Notes: generated by a model from the sequence alone, not told the origin. A stretch of DNA of 64,000 bases from Rhodoplanes tepidamans (GCF_030813915.1 NZ_JAUSUJ010000021.1:62001-126000), one strand, 5' to 3'. Counted from the first letter of the stretch, positions 17,806 to 27,340 are shown. Made by a program: numbers and translations.

Positions 17806-17886
17806 TGTTTTCTTTGCGTTCGCACCGGCAGCAAATTATCAACCACCTCCGTGAGATGGGCGGAAAGCCCGCGCCCGGAGACCGCC

Positions 17887-18747
17887 ATGGAAGCGAAAGC
17901 CCCCGTCCCCTCGCTCGCCGCCCTGCGGGCCGAGATCGACCGCATCGACGAGGCCATGCACCGCCTGCTGATGGAGCGCGGCGACATCATCGCCCGGCTG
18001 ATCGAGGTGAAGCGCACGGCCGAGACCGGCTCGGCGTTCCGGCCGGCCCGCGAGGCCGAGATGATGCGCCGCCTGGTCGAGCGCCACCGCGGAATTCTGC
18101 CGCTCGACACGGCCGAGAGCATCCTTCGCGTGATCATCGCGACGTTCACCTACGTGCAGGCGCCGTACCGCGTGCACGCCGACCTCTCGACCGGCGAGGC
18201 GGCGATGCGCGACAGCGCCCGCTTCCATTTCGGCTTCACGGTGCCGTTCGAGGGGCATCTCGGCGCCGCCGGCGTGATCCGGGCGCTCGACGGCGCCCAT
18301 GGCGACCTCGGCCTGGTGCCGGCGGCCGGAACGGCAGCCGGGGCCTGGTGGGCCGCCCTGGAGGCGGCGGACGCTCCGAAGATCATCGCCCGGCTGCCGT
18401 TCGTCGAGCGCGCCGACCACCCGGCCGGCCTGCCGGTCTTCGCCATCGCGCGGCCGCACCCGGACGCGCTGGTCACCGAGGTGCGGCTGCACAGCGTCCG
18501 CGTCTCGGGCTGGAGCCTGAAGGCTGCGCAGGCGGCCGGAATGCTCGCAGAGGTTGTTTCTGCGCCGGACGGCGCCTTCGATGGGGCAGCGCTCCTCGTA
18601 TCGGTCCCGGCCGGCCGCACCATCGACGAGGTCGTGGCGGCCCTGATCGGGGCGGGGGCCTCGGTACGCTCGCAGACCCTCGTCGGCGGCCACGCGACCC
18701 GCTATACCGTCTCGGCGGAAGGCGCCCTGGTTCCGACCGGGCACTGA
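17887..18747 (+). CDS. Chorismate mutase fused to a C-terminal periplasmic-binding-like domain
   Basis: 286 residues from the ATG at 17887. Residues about 8-95 are an AroQ-type chorismate mutase (LRAEIDRIDEAMHRLL, RLIEVKR, the REAEMMRRL helix). Residues about 100-280 form an alpha/beta region with FHFGFTVPFEGHLGAAGV and LGLVPAAG reminiscent of a prephenate-dehydratase or solute-binding fold, but I do not see the prephenate dehydratase T-R-F catalytic motif. Makes prephenate for phenylalanine/tyrosine; the second domain may be regulatory or a degenerate enzyme. Followed by hisC and tyrC, an aromatic amino-acid cluster conserved in this group. Confidence 0.85.
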   Translation: MEAKAPVPSLAALRAEIDRIDEAMHRLLMERGDIIARLIEVKRTAETGSAFRPAREAEMMRRLVERHRGILPLDTAESILRVIIATFTYVQAPYRVHADLSTGEAAMRDSARFHFGFTVPFEGHLGAAGVIRALDGAHGDLGLVPAAGTAAGAWWAALEAADAPKIIARLPFVERADHPAGLPVFAIARPHPDALVTEVRLHSVRVSGWSLKAAQAAGMLAEVVSAPDGAFDGAALLVSVPAGRTIDEVVAALIGAGASVRSQTLVGGHATRYTVSAEGALVPTGH

Positions 18748-18790
18748 CCGACCGCGCCATCCGAGTCGCCGTGCCCGCCTGGGCGGGCAT

Positions 18791-18855
18791 CCACGCGCCT
18801 TCCTCCTCCGCGGGACCGAAGTCGTGGATGGCCGGGACGAGCCCGGCCATGACGG
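18791..18855. repeat. Intergenic palindrome, family A
   Basis: Between the chorismate mutase gene and hisC: GTCGTGGATGGCCGGGACGAG then CCCGGCCATGAC. The core GTGGATGGCCGGG...CCCGGCCATGAC is shared with copies near 20.1, 52.2 and 59.0 kb. It can form a hairpin in RNA and may act as an attenuator or mRNA-stability element. Confidence 0.7.
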
Positions 18856-18893
18856 CCGCCAGAACGACCGCATTCTGCTGAAGGTCCTTTGTG

Positions 18894-19991
18894 ATGTCCC
18901 TGTCCCGTCCGCAGCCGCGTCCCGGCGTCCTGTCGATTTCCGCCTACGTGCCCGGCAAGAGCGGCGCCCCCGGCGTCGCCAAGGTGTTCAAGCTGTCGTC
19001 GAACGAGTCGCCGATCGGCCCCAGCCCGCGCGCCCTCGAGGCCTACAAGGGCGTCGCCGCGCATCTCGAGGACTATCCGGACGGAGCGGCGACCCGGCTG
19101 CGCGAGGCGATCGCCGGCGTGTACGGGCTCGATCCCGACCGCATCGTCTGCGGGGCCGGCTCCGACGACCTCCTCAACCTGATCGCCCGGGCCTATCTGG
19201 CCGACGGCGACGAGGCGATCCACTCGCAATACGGCTTCCTGGTCTATCCGATCGCCACGATGGGGACCGGCGCCAAGCCGGTCTCGGTGCCCGAGAAGGA
19301 CCTCACCACGGACGTGGACGGCATCCTCGCCGCCGTCACGCCGCGCACCAAGGTCATCTTCCTCGCCAACCCCAACAACCCGACCGGCACCTACATCCCA
19401 TACGACGAGGTGAAGCGGCTGCATCGCGGCCTGCGCCCGGACATCCTCCTGGTGCTCGACGCCGCCTATGCGGAATATGTCGGCCGCAACGACTACTCGA
19501 CCGGGCTCGAGCTCGTCGCCGAGAGCGAGAACGTCGTGATGTGCCGGACCTTCTCGAAGATCCACGCGCTCGCGGCGCTGCGGCTCGGCTGGATGGTCGG
19601 CCCGGCCCACGTGGTCGACGCCGTCAACCGGGTGCGCGGGCCGTTCAACGTCAATGCCCCGGCGATCGAGGCCGGGATCGCCGCCGTCCAGGACGCCGAG
19701 CACATCGAGCGCTCGCGCGCCCACAACGATCGATGGCTGCCCTGGCTGACCGAGGAGATCGGCAAGCTCGGCCTGACCGTCACGCCGAGCGTCGCCAACT
19801 TCCTGCTGATCCACTTCCCGGGCACCAACGGCAAGACTGCGCAGGCCGCCGATGCGTTCCTCACCACGCGCGGCTTGGTCCTGCGCGCGGTGGCGAGCTA
19901 CGGGCTGCCCGGGGCGCTGCGCATGAGCATCGGCACCGAGGAGGCCAACCGCCTCGTGGTGCAGGCGCTCGGCGAGTTCATGGCCGCATGA
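18894..19991 (+). CDS. hisC: Histidinol-phosphate / aromatic aminotransferase
   Basis: 365 residues from the ATG at 18894 (a GTG lies one codon earlier). Fold-type I aminotransferase with the KLSSNESP start, NPNNPTGTY, the D-A-AY-Y stretch and [14 protein letters not shown] containing the PLP lysine. HisC converts imidazole acetol phosphate; enzymes of this group also transaminate prephenate or 4-hydroxyphenylpyruvate, and its place between chorismate mutase and tyrC argues for an aromatic role. Confidence 0.94.
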   Translation: MSLSRPQPRPGVLSISAYVPGKSGAPGVAKVFKLSSNESPIGPSPRALEAYKGVAAHLEDYPDGAATRLREAIAGVYGLDPDRIVCGAGSDDLLNLIARAYLADGDEAIHSQYGFLVYPIATMGTGAKPVSVPEKDLTTDVDGILAAVTPRTKVIFLANPNNPTGTYIPYDEVKRLHRGLRPDILLVLDAAYAEYVGRNDYSTGLELVAESENVVMCRTFSKIHALAALRLGWMVGPAHVVDAVNRVRGPFNVNAPAIEAGIAAVQDAEHIERSRAHNDRWLPWLTEEIGKLGLTVTPSVANFLLIHFPGTNGKTAQAADAFLTTRGLVLRAVASYGLPGALRMSIGTEEANRLVVQALGEFMAA

Positions 19992-20034
19992 GGCTTCGGC
20001 TGGATCGGACACGCGGCCGCTGAAACAGCTCCGT

Positions 20035-20122
20035 CGTGCCCGGCCTCGTGCCGGGCACCCACGTCTTTCGGACGTGGTTTCGACAAGATCGTGGATGGCC
20101 GGGACGAGCCCGGCCATGACGA
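20035..20122. repeat. Intergenic palindrome, family A (double copy)
   Basis: Two nested hairpins: GTGCCCGGCCTCGTGCCGGGCAC followed by GTGGATGGCCGGG and CCCGGCCATGAC. It fills nearly all of the hisC-tyrC gap and matches the family at 18.8, 52.2 and 59.0 kb. Confidence 0.7.
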
Positions 20123-20135
20123 AGGTTGAGCGAGA

Positions 20136-21098
20136 ATGACCACACCCCTCTTCAATCGCATGGCGCTGATCGGCGTCGGGCTGATCGGCTCCTCGATCGC
20201 GCGGGCGGCGCGCGCCCAGGGGGTCGTGCGCAGCATCGTCGCGACGGCCCGTTCCGGGCCGACGCGCGCCCGTGTCGCCGAGCTCGGCATCGCCGACCGG
20301 GTGGTCGACACCAACGCCGCCGCCGTCGACGGCGCCGACCTCGTCATCCTGTGCATTCCGGTCGGCCAGTGCGGCGCCGTCGCCGCCGAGATCGCGCCGC
20401 GCCTCGCGCCGGGCGCGATCGTCTCGGACGTCGGCTCGGTGAAGGCGGCGGTCGTGAAGGACGTGGCGCCGCATATCCCGGCCGGGGTCCATTTCGTGCC
20501 GGCCCATCCGGTCGCCGGCACCGAGAACTCGGGGCCCGACGCCGGCTTTCCCGAACTGTTCATCGACCGCTGGTGCATCCTCACGCCGCCCGAGGGCACC
20601 GATCCGGCCGCGACCGACAAGCTCGCCACCTTCTGGAGCGCCATCGGCGCCAATGTCGAGACGATGACGCCCGAGCACCACGACCTGGTGCTCGCCATCA
20701 CCAGCCACCTGCCGCACCTGATCGCCTACACGATCGTCGGCACGGCCGACGAGCTCGGCCGCGTCACCCGCTCCGAGGTGCTCAAGTTCTCGGCTGGCGG
20801 CTTCCGCGATTTCACCCGCATCGCGGCGTCCGACCCGACCATGTGGCGCGACATCTTCCTCGCCAACCGCGACGCCGTGCTGGAGATGCTCGGCACCTTC
20901 GGCGAGGATCTCTCGAAGCTCACCCGCGCGATCCGGCGCGGCGACGGCGACACGCTGTTCGACCTGTTCACCCGCACGCGGGCGATCCGCCGCGGCATCG
21001 TCCAGATCGGCCAGGACTCCGATGCGCCCGACTTCGGCCGTCCGCATCAGCGGAAGCTGCCGCCGCTGCCGCGGCCCTACATGGCGGAAGGGGAGTAG
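20136..21098 (+). CDS. tyrC: Prephenate/arogenate dehydrogenase
   Basis: 320 residues. Rossmann NAD site at ALIGVGLIGSS (about residues 10-20), the SDVGSVKAAV and HPVAGTENSGP motifs with the conserved His, and a helical C-terminus. Oxidatively decarboxylates prephenate or arogenate to give tyrosine precursors. Third gene of the chorismate mutase-hisC-tyrC cluster. Convergent with the autotransporter gene, separated by 37 bp. Confidence 0.95.
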   Translation: MTTPLFNRMALIGVGLIGSSIARAARAQGVVRSIVATARSGPTRARVAELGIADRVVDTNAAAVDGADLVILCIPVGQCGAVAAEIAPRLAPGAIVSDVGSVKAAVVKDVAPHIPAGVHFVPAHPVAGTENSGPDAGFPELFIDRWCILTPPEGTDPAATDKLATFWSAIGANVETMTPEHHDLVLAITSHLPHLIAYTIVGTADELGRVTRSEVLKFSAGGFRDFTRIAASDPTMWRDIFLANRDAVLEMLGTFGEDLSKLTRAIRRGDGDTLFDLFTRTRAIRRGIVQIGQDSDAPDFGRPHQRKLPPLPRPYMAEGE

Positions 21099-21135
21099 CC
21101 GCTGTCGTCGAGCTTGGCCGTTCGCGGTCCGGCCG

Positions 21136-24100
21136 TCACCAGGAGTATCGGAGGCCGGCCGTGCCCGCGAAGGTGCGGCTGTGGCCGGCGACCTCGCCGT
21201 CGAACTTCGCCATGAGCGCGAAGCCGTTGGCGAAGCGCATCTCGGCGCCGGCCGAGACCAGGGCGAGGTCGCGCGCCGGCGTGGCGCCTTCAACCACGAA
21301 GCCGGCGCCGGGGAGCGCCTGGAACGCGACCGCGAGGGTGGGATCGCTCACCCGGTCGTGCGCCCAGGCGAGCTTGCCGCGCAGCGCCAGCGCGGCGTCG
21401 GGCGTCACCGCCACCACGGTCTCCAGCCGCGCGCCGGCCTCGGTGCGCAGCGCCGTCGCGGTGCGGTCCGCGTAAGCGAGGCCGAAGCCGTCGCCGCTCG
21501 GATCGCTCTCGCCGACGCCGGGCATCACGAAGGCCTGGGCCTGCACGGCCGCGTAGGGGGTGACGCCGGCGCCGAGCCATCCGAGCCGCCAGCCGGCCTC
21601 GGCGCGGCCGCCCCAGCTCTGCGCCTCGTAGCGGCCGGTGAGCCGGCTGCCGCCGAACGTCGTGCGGTCGGTCGACACCCAGTGCTCCGCGAAGGCCAGC
21701 GAGGTCGCCAGATAGGCGGGACCGGACGTGGAGGTGCCGTAGACGCCGGCCTGGACCGCATCGCTGCTGCCGCCGCCGAGCCCCTGGGCGAGGCTCCAGC
21801 TCGTGCCGCCGCCGCCGAGCGCGAAGCCCAGCGTGGTGAACGGCGTCACCCGGTAGTCGCCGCCCGCCGCGAAGCCGGCGGCGCGGGCCGACAGGTCGTG
21901 GCTGCCGACCATCGCGTCGCCCTCGATCCGGCCGGAGCCGCCATAGGCCGAGCCCCAGACGCTCCAGCGCGGTCCGCTCGAACCCGCGGCCGGCGCCTTC
22001 GCCAGCGCCGCGAAGGCCGCCGTGGCGGGCGAGCGCGGCGCGTCGGCGGCGGCGTAGCCGAGCGCGCCGCCCTGGCTCGCGCCGATGCCGGTCCCGGCCC
22101 GGCCGTCGACGAACGGGTCGGTCATCAGGCCCAGGAAGGCCGTCATCATCTGGAACGCGCCCTGCGGCGCGCCGGTCGCGGCCTCGCCGGAGAGCTGGGT
22201 CAGAGCCTGGGCGAGAGGCTGACCGGTGAGGCCGACCACGGAGACGAAGCCGGGCGGCAGCGCGCCGCCGGAGTTGAAGTACCGGCTGAGCGATGCTGCG
22301 ACGGCCGCCTGGTTGCGCGACAGGCCGGTGGCGCTGTCGAGCCCGAGCATGAGATCGAGCGACACGCTGTTCGGCGCCGAATAGTCCAGCGCGGCGATGA
22401 AGCCTGCCGGAAGATTGCTGGTCACCAGACTGTCGAACGTGCCGCTGCGGCTGCCGGCGGTGAGGATCGTGTAGCTCTTCGTCACGTAGCTGCCGGCGGC
22501 GAAATAGGCCTGCACGGTGCCGGCCAGCGTCGCCGCGCCGCTGACCACGGCCTGCGACGCCGAGGTCGGGTCGAGCGCGACCTGATAGATCGCGCCCGCC
22601 GTGAAGCCGAGATTGCCGGCGACCGTCATGGTGGTGCCGGCGGTTCCGGTGCCGGGCGCGAAGACGCCGCCGCTGTTCACCGTGACACTGCCGGCCGTGC
22701 CGGTGCCGGCCAGCGTGCCGCCGGCGTTCACGCTGGTGGCCGAGCCCGTGATGACGCCGCCGGATCCGAGGTACAACACGCCGCCGTCGATCGTGGTGGC
22801 ACCCGTGTAGGTGCTGGCGCCGGTCAGCATCTCGACGCCGGCCGCGAGCGTCAGGCCACCCGAGCCGGTGAGATCGCCGGCGAACGTGGAGGACGCGTTC
22901 GACAGCGTCAGAGTCTTGCCGCCGAGATCGACGGTGCTGCCGGCGACGCCGGCCAGCGTCGTGATGGTGGCGCCGGCCGTGGTGGCGGAGATGTCGAAGG
23001 TGGCGCCGGCGGCGATGCCGACGCCGCTCGACGCCGCGATGCTGCCGGCCCCGCTCAGCGCCAGCGTGCCGGCGTTGATGACGGTCGCGCCCGTGTAGCC
23101 GTTGACGGCGGCGAGCGTCAGCGTGCCGGCGCCGGCCTTGGTGACGCTGCCGGTGCCGGTCAGGCCGGTCGCGAACGTGACGGTGTTGCTGTTGGTGTCG
23201 AAGGTGCCGCCGTTGGCGCCGATGGCAGCGAGGCGCGCCGAGATGTCGGTCGAGGTGCCGGTCGCCCATTGCAGGCCGCCACCGTCGAGCGTGATCGGGC
23301 CGGTGCCGAAATTGTTCGCGGCGCTGAAGTTGATCAGGCCGCCGAGGACCAGGGTGCCGCCCGTGTAGGTGTTGGTGCCGGTCAACGTCAGCGTGCCCAG
23401 CCCCGCCTTGGTCAGCATGCCGTTGTTGATGATCGTGCCGGACAGCGTCAGGTCGAAGCCGTTGGTGTCGACGACGCCGCCGAGCGCCAGCAGCGAGATC
23501 GTCTTCGCGGTGCTGAAAGAACCGTCGAGCTTGAGGGTGCCGCCGTTGAAGATGACGTACTGGTCGAGGCCGAGCGCCGTCAGCGCCGCGTCGCTGCCGG
23601 CCGACACGGCGCCGCCGGTCGCGACGATGATGTTGGGACCGATCCAGCCGGTGCCGACGTTGAGACCGGAGGTGATCGGCGTGCTCACTGTGCCGACGAT
23701 GGTGTTGGTCACCGTGTCGAACACATAGGCACCGTTGCCGTTCGACACATAGATCCGCGAGCCGTCCGGCGCCGCCGTGACGCCGGTTGCGTTGGGAGCC
23801 GACACCGTGGCGACGATGGCATTGGTCGCCGTGTCGATGACAAAGAGCTGGTCTAACTGGTTGTTGACGTAGACGCGGGTGCCATCACGGGAGATGGTGA
23901 CGCCCAAGGGTGCACCGCTGAGCGGGATGATGGCGACTACCGACTGAGTTGCGACGTCGATGACCGAGACAGAGCCGCCTTGGCTCGCGACGTAGATTTT
24001 GGTGCCGTCCGGCGACGACGCGATGCCGCTCGGGCTGCTGCCCACGGCAATCGTGGCGACGACGGTCCGGGTCGTCGTATCGACGACCGACACGCTGTTT

Positions 24101-24693
24101 GAGTTCAGGTTTGCCACATAAAGGCGGTTGCCACCCGACGAGACGGTGACGCCGTACGGGCCCGAGCCGACCGGGATCGGGGAGCCGACGACCTGGTTGG
24201 AGGCCGTGGAGATCACCGAGACCGAGTTGCTGTCCACGGCGGAGGCGTAGACATATTGTCCGTCGGGGCTGATTGCGATCCCATAGGGTCGAAGGCCCAC
24301 CGATATCGTCGTGACGATCGCTCCCGCCGCCACGTCCAGGACCGTGACCGTGTTGGTCCCGGCGCTCACCAGATAGGCGTATCGGCCGTCCGGCGAGAAC
24401 ACGGCATTCTGCGGATAGCGTCCGACCGTGATGACCGAGCCGATGGTCGTGTTGGTCAGGGTGGAGAACGCGATGATTGCGCCAGGGTCGGTATTTATGC
24501 CGGTGAGCAGGCCGTAGGCGTCGATCCCGGCGCGGGCTGGGCTCGCCAGGATCAGACAGCCAAGCGGCACAAGAACGACCCCCAGCCGCCGGTGCGCGCG
24601 GCGCCGCGATCGTCCCGGGCTGCCGGCCGCGCGGGAGAGGCGGCGGTCGGCGAGGCCGAGACAGGCGGGACGTCGCGGGAGTCGGGGGGCCAC
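21136..24693 (-). CDS. Autotransporter with an N-terminal YVTN beta-propeller and beta-helical passenger
   Basis: 1185 residues from a GTG at 24693 with GAGG just upstream. Order: long Arg-rich signal peptide ending SPARA (residue 55); about six YVTN-type blades (residues 57-335) with repeated SPDG, YV and VxDTxT elements; then Gly/Thr/Asn-rich passenger repeats with NTYTGGT, STYTGAT and similar PATR-type turns (about 345-680); then a C-terminal 12-strand barrel domain (about 910-1185) ending RYSW. A type Va autotransporter: the passenger is exported to the cell surface. The propeller probably binds a partner. It is divergent from an AraC-family regulator that may control it. Confidence 0.92.
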   Translation of the reverse strand: MAPRLPRRPACLGLADRRLSRAAGSPGRSRRRAHRRLGVVLVPLGCLILASPARAGIDAYGLLTGINTDPGAIIAFSTLTNTTIGSVITVGRYPQNAVFSPDGRYAYLVSAGTNTVTVLDVAAGAIVTTISVGLRPYGIAISPDGQYVYASAVDSNSVSVISTASNQVVGSPIPVGSGPYGVTVSSGGNRLYVANLNSNSVSVVDTTTRTVVATIAVGSSPSGIASSPDGTKIYVASQGGSVSVIDVATQSVVAIIPLSGAPLGVTISRDGTRVYVNNQLDQLFVIDTATNAIVATVSAPNATGVTAAPDGSRIYVSNGNGAYVFDTVTNTIVGTVSTPITSGLNVGTGWIGPNIIVATGGAVSAGSDAALTALGLDQYVIFNGGTLKLDGSFSTAKTISLLALGGVVDTNGFDLTLSGTIINNGMLTKAGLGTLTLTGTNTYTGGTLVLGGLINFSAANNFGTGPITLDGGGLQWATGTSTDISARLAAIGANGGTFDTNSNTVTFATGLTGTGSVTKAGAGTLTLAAVNGYTGATVINAGTLALSGAGSIAASSGVGIAAGATFDISATTAGATITTLAGVAGSTVDLGGKTLTLSNASSTFAGDLTGSGGLTLAAGVEMLTGASTYTGATTIDGGVLYLGSGGVITGSATSVNAGGTLAGTGTAGSVTVNSGGVFAPGTGTAGTTMTVAGNLGFTAGAIYQVALDPTSASQAVVSGAATLAGTVQAYFAAGSYVTKSYTILTAGSRSGTFDSLVTSNLPAGFIAALDYSAPNSVSLDLMLGLDSATGLSRNQAAVAASLSRYFNSGGALPPGFVSVVGLTGQPLAQALTQLSGEAATGAPQGAFQMMTAFLGLMTDPFVDGRAGTGIGASQGGALGYAAADAPRSPATAAFAALAKAPAAGSSGPRWSVWGSAYGGSGRIEGDAMVGSHDLSARAAGFAAGGDYRVTPFTTLGFALGGGGTSWSLAQGLGGGSSDAVQAGVYGTSTSGPAYLATSLAFAEHWVSTDRTTFGGSRLTGRYEAQSWGGRAEAGWRLGWLGAGVTPYAAVQAQAFVMPGVGESDPSGDGFGLAYADRTATALRTEAGARLETVVAVTPDAALALRGKLAWAHDRVSDPTLAVAFQALPGAGFVVEGATPARDLALVSAGAEMRFANGFALMAKFDGEVAGHSRTFAGTAGLRYSW

Positions 24694-24903
24694 GGTGCGG
24701 TCCTCTGCGGATGATCGAGCAACACAGCGTAACGAACCGGCGGAGGCGCGATGTGCCGAGCGTCTCAGCGACGGATTTGGTTTCCGCTTGTTGCCGGTCC
24801 GCCACAGCGGTCGGACGCGCGGTTCGATCCGGCGGCGTGACGATGCCGGCTCCACGATGCGGCTGCCGGCGCGGTCAAATTTCCGGACTGTTTCGCGCGT
24901 GAT

Positions 24904-25995
24904 ATGATGACGACACGAGTTGAAGTGCGACGAGGCCACGCGCCCCGGAACATGCCCGCGACCCAGACGAGAGTCCGCTTGGAAGAACCCCCGAAGAGCG
25001 AGTGCTTCCGTGGCGCTTCGGCGCTCGCCGCGATGCGCGATGCGACCGTCGAGCTGTGCGATGTCACGACCCTGACGGACCCGGAGGTCTTTCGGTTCTC
25101 TTCGCGGGCGATAGCGATCGGCCAAGCGCTGCTTCTCGACTCGGTCTCGACCGGCCTCCGCTATGTCCGCACGCCCGCCCACATCGCCCGCGGCGACATG
25201 GATCACTATCTCGTCTCCCTCTGCCTCGCGGGCGAGATGCAGTTCGCCTCCGGGCGCCGCCACGTCACGGTGCGGCCGGGCGACATCTGCCTCGTCGACA
25301 TGGCCCAGCCGAACCGGACCTGGCTGACGGAGGCGGACCATGCGGGATCCCGGATCGCCACCGTCGTGCTGCCGCGCGCCGTGCTGGCGCCGCGGCTCGC
25401 GCATCCGGATTCGGCGACCGCGTCGGTGCTGCGGCACGACGACCGCCGGGCGCAGCTTCTGGCCGGCCAGATCGCGGCTCTGCGGCAGCACCCCGCGCCG
25501 CCGGCGGGCGACGTCTCGGACGCGGTCGAGGCGATGGCCGAGATGGTCGCGGCCGCGGTCGGCAGGGCCGCCGACACGGCCGAGGCGGCCGCGCGGGCCG
25601 ACCGCCATCTGCTGCTCGCGGCGATCAAGCGCCGCATCGAGGCGCATCTCGAGACCGACGACCTGACCGCCGGGACGCTCGGTCGACAGTTCGGGCTATC
25701 CCGCGCCAGCCTCTACCGCCTGTTCGAAGGCGACGGCGGGCTGACCCGGTACGTGCAGGACCGGCGCCTCGCGCGCGCCTTGAAGCTCCTGGTCGCGCCG
25801 GACATGCGCCACGAGCGCCTGATCGATCTCGCCATCGATCTCCGGTTCAGCAGCGACACCACCTTCGTGCGGGCGTTCCGCCGGCAATTCGGCGTGACGC
25901 CGGGCGAGATCCGAGAGATCTCGCGCGCCTGGCTTCGCGACGCCGGCAGGGCGCCCAAGCCCGCCGAGGTGCTCCGCAAGCTGGGCCGGGCCTGA
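24904..25995 (+). CDS. AraC-family transcriptional regulator
   Basis: 363 residues; the start is uncertain because the ATG pair at 24904/24907 lacks a good ribosome site. An ATG at 24952 is an alternative. N-terminal cupin-like AraC_binding_2 domain (about 60-200) and C-terminal double helix-turn-helix with LGRQFGLSRASLYRLF and FSSDTTFVRAFRRQFGVTPGEIRE. Such proteins activate a neighbouring promoter on ligand or stress. The 210-bp intergenic region with the autotransporter gene is the obvious target, though no operator can be named. Confidence 0.9.
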   Translation: MMTTRVEVRRGHAPRNMPATQTRVRLEEPPKSECFRGASALAAMRDATVELCDVTTLTDPEVFRFSSRAIAIGQALLLDSVSTGLRYVRTPAHIARGDMDHYLVSLCLAGEMQFASGRRHVTVRPGDICLVDMAQPNRTWLTEADHAGSRIATVVLPRAVLAPRLAHPDSATASVLRHDDRRAQLLAGQIAALRQHPAPPAGDVSDAVEAMAEMVAAAVGRAADTAEAAARADRHLLLAAIKRRIEAHLETDDLTAGTLGRQFGLSRASLYRLFEGDGGLTRYVQDRRLARALKLLVAPDMRHERLIDLAIDLRFSSDTTFVRAFRRQFGVTPGEIREISRAWLRDAGRAPKPAEVLRKLGRA

Positions 25996-26150
25996 GCCCG
26001 GCCGCGACCCGCGGGCCGACCACTCTCGAGCCGGCCACGCCGATGCCGCAACCCTGACCAAAGAAGCCGGGAAACCGGGCGGGACTCATGCTACAGCGCG
26101 GGCGACGGGTCGCGCCGGGCGAGCGTGGCGACGATCGGGAGAGAGGCGAC

Positions 26151-27110
26151 ATGACAGACGGCGGCTCGGCCCTGGAAACCCTCCGCCGCACCGACTTCGA
26201 TGATCTCGGCGAGCGCATCGAGGGCAAGGTGCGCGACATCTACGTGCAGCCGGACCGCCTGGTGCTGGTCACCACCGATCGCCATTCCTCGTTCGACCGC
26301 ATCGTCGCCCACATCCCGGGCAAGGGCGAGGTGCTGAACCGCACCGCCGCCTTCTGGTGCGAGGAGACGCGTGACATCCTGCCGAACCACGTGATCGCGC
26401 TGCCCGATCCCAACGTCACGGTGGCGCGCCGCTGCACGCCGCTGAGGATCGAGATCGTCATGCGCGGCTACCTGACCGGGGTCACGTCGACGTCGATCTG
26501 GACCCACTACCAGGCCGGCCGGCGCGATTTCGGCTCCTTCGTGCTGCCCGACGGCATGCGCAAGAACGAGCGGCTGCCCGTGCCGGTCTTCACGCCCTCC
26601 ACCAAGGAGGCGACGCACGACGAGACAATCACGCCGGCGCAGGTGCTGGAGCGCGGCCTGCTGTCGAAGGACCTGCTCGAGCAGGTCGAGGACGCGGCCC
26701 AGAAGCTGTTCCGCCGCGGCCAGGAGATCGCGCTGTCCCGCGGCCTGATCCTGGTCGACACGAAGTACGAGATGGGGCTCGACGCCGACAGCCGCCTCAT
26801 TTTGATCGACGAGATCCACACGCCGGATTCGTCGCGCTGGTGGATGGCCGACAGCTACGAGGCGCGCTTCGCGGCGGGGCAGGAGCCCGAATACTTCGAC
26901 AAGGAGTTTTTGAGGCGCTGGTTCGTCGACCACTGCGATCCTTACAAGGACGCCGTGATCCCCGCGGCGCCGGCCGAGCTCGTCGCCGAGCTGTCGGCCC
27001 GCTATCAGCAGATCTTCCACCGCCTCACCGGCCAGACGCTGACGCCGCGTGAAAGTGGACGCCCGCTCGCGGAGCGCATCGCCGACAATCTGGCGGCCTA
27101 TCGGATCTGA
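26151..27110 (+). CDS. purC: Phosphoribosylaminoimidazole-succinocarboxamide synthase
   Basis: 319 residues from an ATG preceded by GAGAGG. SAICAR synthase signatures: GKVRDIY near the start, the MRGYLTGVTSTSIW segment, LPVPVFTPSTK, and the LILVDTKYEMG and LIDEIHTPDSSR motifs binding ATP and substrate. Catalyses the aspartate-adding step of purine synthesis. The ORF frame continues upstream to 26088, but the chosen ATG gives the usual length. Confidence 0.97.
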   Translation: MTDGGSALETLRRTDFDDLGERIEGKVRDIYVQPDRLVLVTTDRHSSFDRIVAHIPGKGEVLNRTAAFWCEETRDILPNHVIALPDPNVTVARRCTPLRIEIVMRGYLTGVTSTSIWTHYQAGRRDFGSFVLPDGMRKNERLPVPVFTPSTKEATHDETITPAQVLERGLLSKDLLEQVEDAAQKLFRRGQEIALSRGLILVDTKYEMGLDADSRLILIDEIHTPDSSRWWMADSYEARFAAGQEPEYFDKEFLRRWFVDHCDPYKDAVIPAAPAELVAELSARYQQIFHRLTGQTLTPRESGRPLAERIADNLAAYRI

Positions 27111-27129
27111 TCCGCGCGGGGCTTGCTCT

Positions 27130-27235
27130 TTGGTCGTTCCGGGGCGCACCGAAGCTGCGAACCCGGAATCCAGCGGCAAACTCTGTGTCCTCGGCTGGAT
27201 TCCGGGTTCGGCGCTGCGCGCCGCCCCGGAATGAC
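27130..27235. repeat. Intergenic palindrome, family B
   Basis: TTCCGGGGCGCACCGAAGCTG, then GAACCCGGAATCCAG and, inverted, CTGGATTCCGGGTTCGG and GCCGCCCCGGAATGAC. The same family occurs at 56.14-56.25 kb after mutM. It can fold into a long hairpin and is a common Rhizobiales intergenic repeat type. Confidence 0.75.
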
Positions 27236-27288
27236 TCAGACGAGAGAAGGCGATGCCGTATGACGGCGCGGTGCTTCTTTACGCTTCG

Positions 27289-27296
27289 TTAACCAT
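27289..27296 (+). promoter_or_regulatory. CtrA half-site-like TTAACCAT
   Basis: The octamer TTAACCAT lies 45 bp before the ATG of the unknown protein at 27341. TTAACCAT is a known CtrA half-site variant in alphaproteobacteria, often at flagellar and cell-cycle genes. The window also encodes DivL- and CpdR-like proteins that act on CtrA. An octamer alone is weak evidence. Confidence 0.35.
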
Positions 27297-27298
27297 GT

Positions 27299-27332
27299 CG
27301 GCTTGATTATTTCTTTAGAAACAATCAAGCCG
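27299..27332 (+). promoter_or_regulatory. 10-bp inverted repeat overlapping the ribosome site
   Basis: CGGCTTGATT (27299-27308) and AATCAAGCCG (27323-27332) are perfectly complementary, with a 14-nt AT-rich loop. The right arm runs into the GAGG (27332-27335) that precedes the ATG at 27341. In RNA it would form a stem touching the Shine-Dalgarno, or in DNA a dyad operator. Confidence 0.55.
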
Positions 27333-27340
27333 AGGCTCCC

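Noticed and set aside
21022-23856. Long open frame opposite the autotransporter (944 codons)
   Set aside because: Arg/Gly/Ala-rich shadow of repeats in the autotransporter; no ribosome site or domain.
24694-25647. N-terminal extension of the autotransporter frame to 25647
   Set aside because: It runs antisense through the AraC gene and has no protein character. The signal peptide starts after the GTG at 24693.
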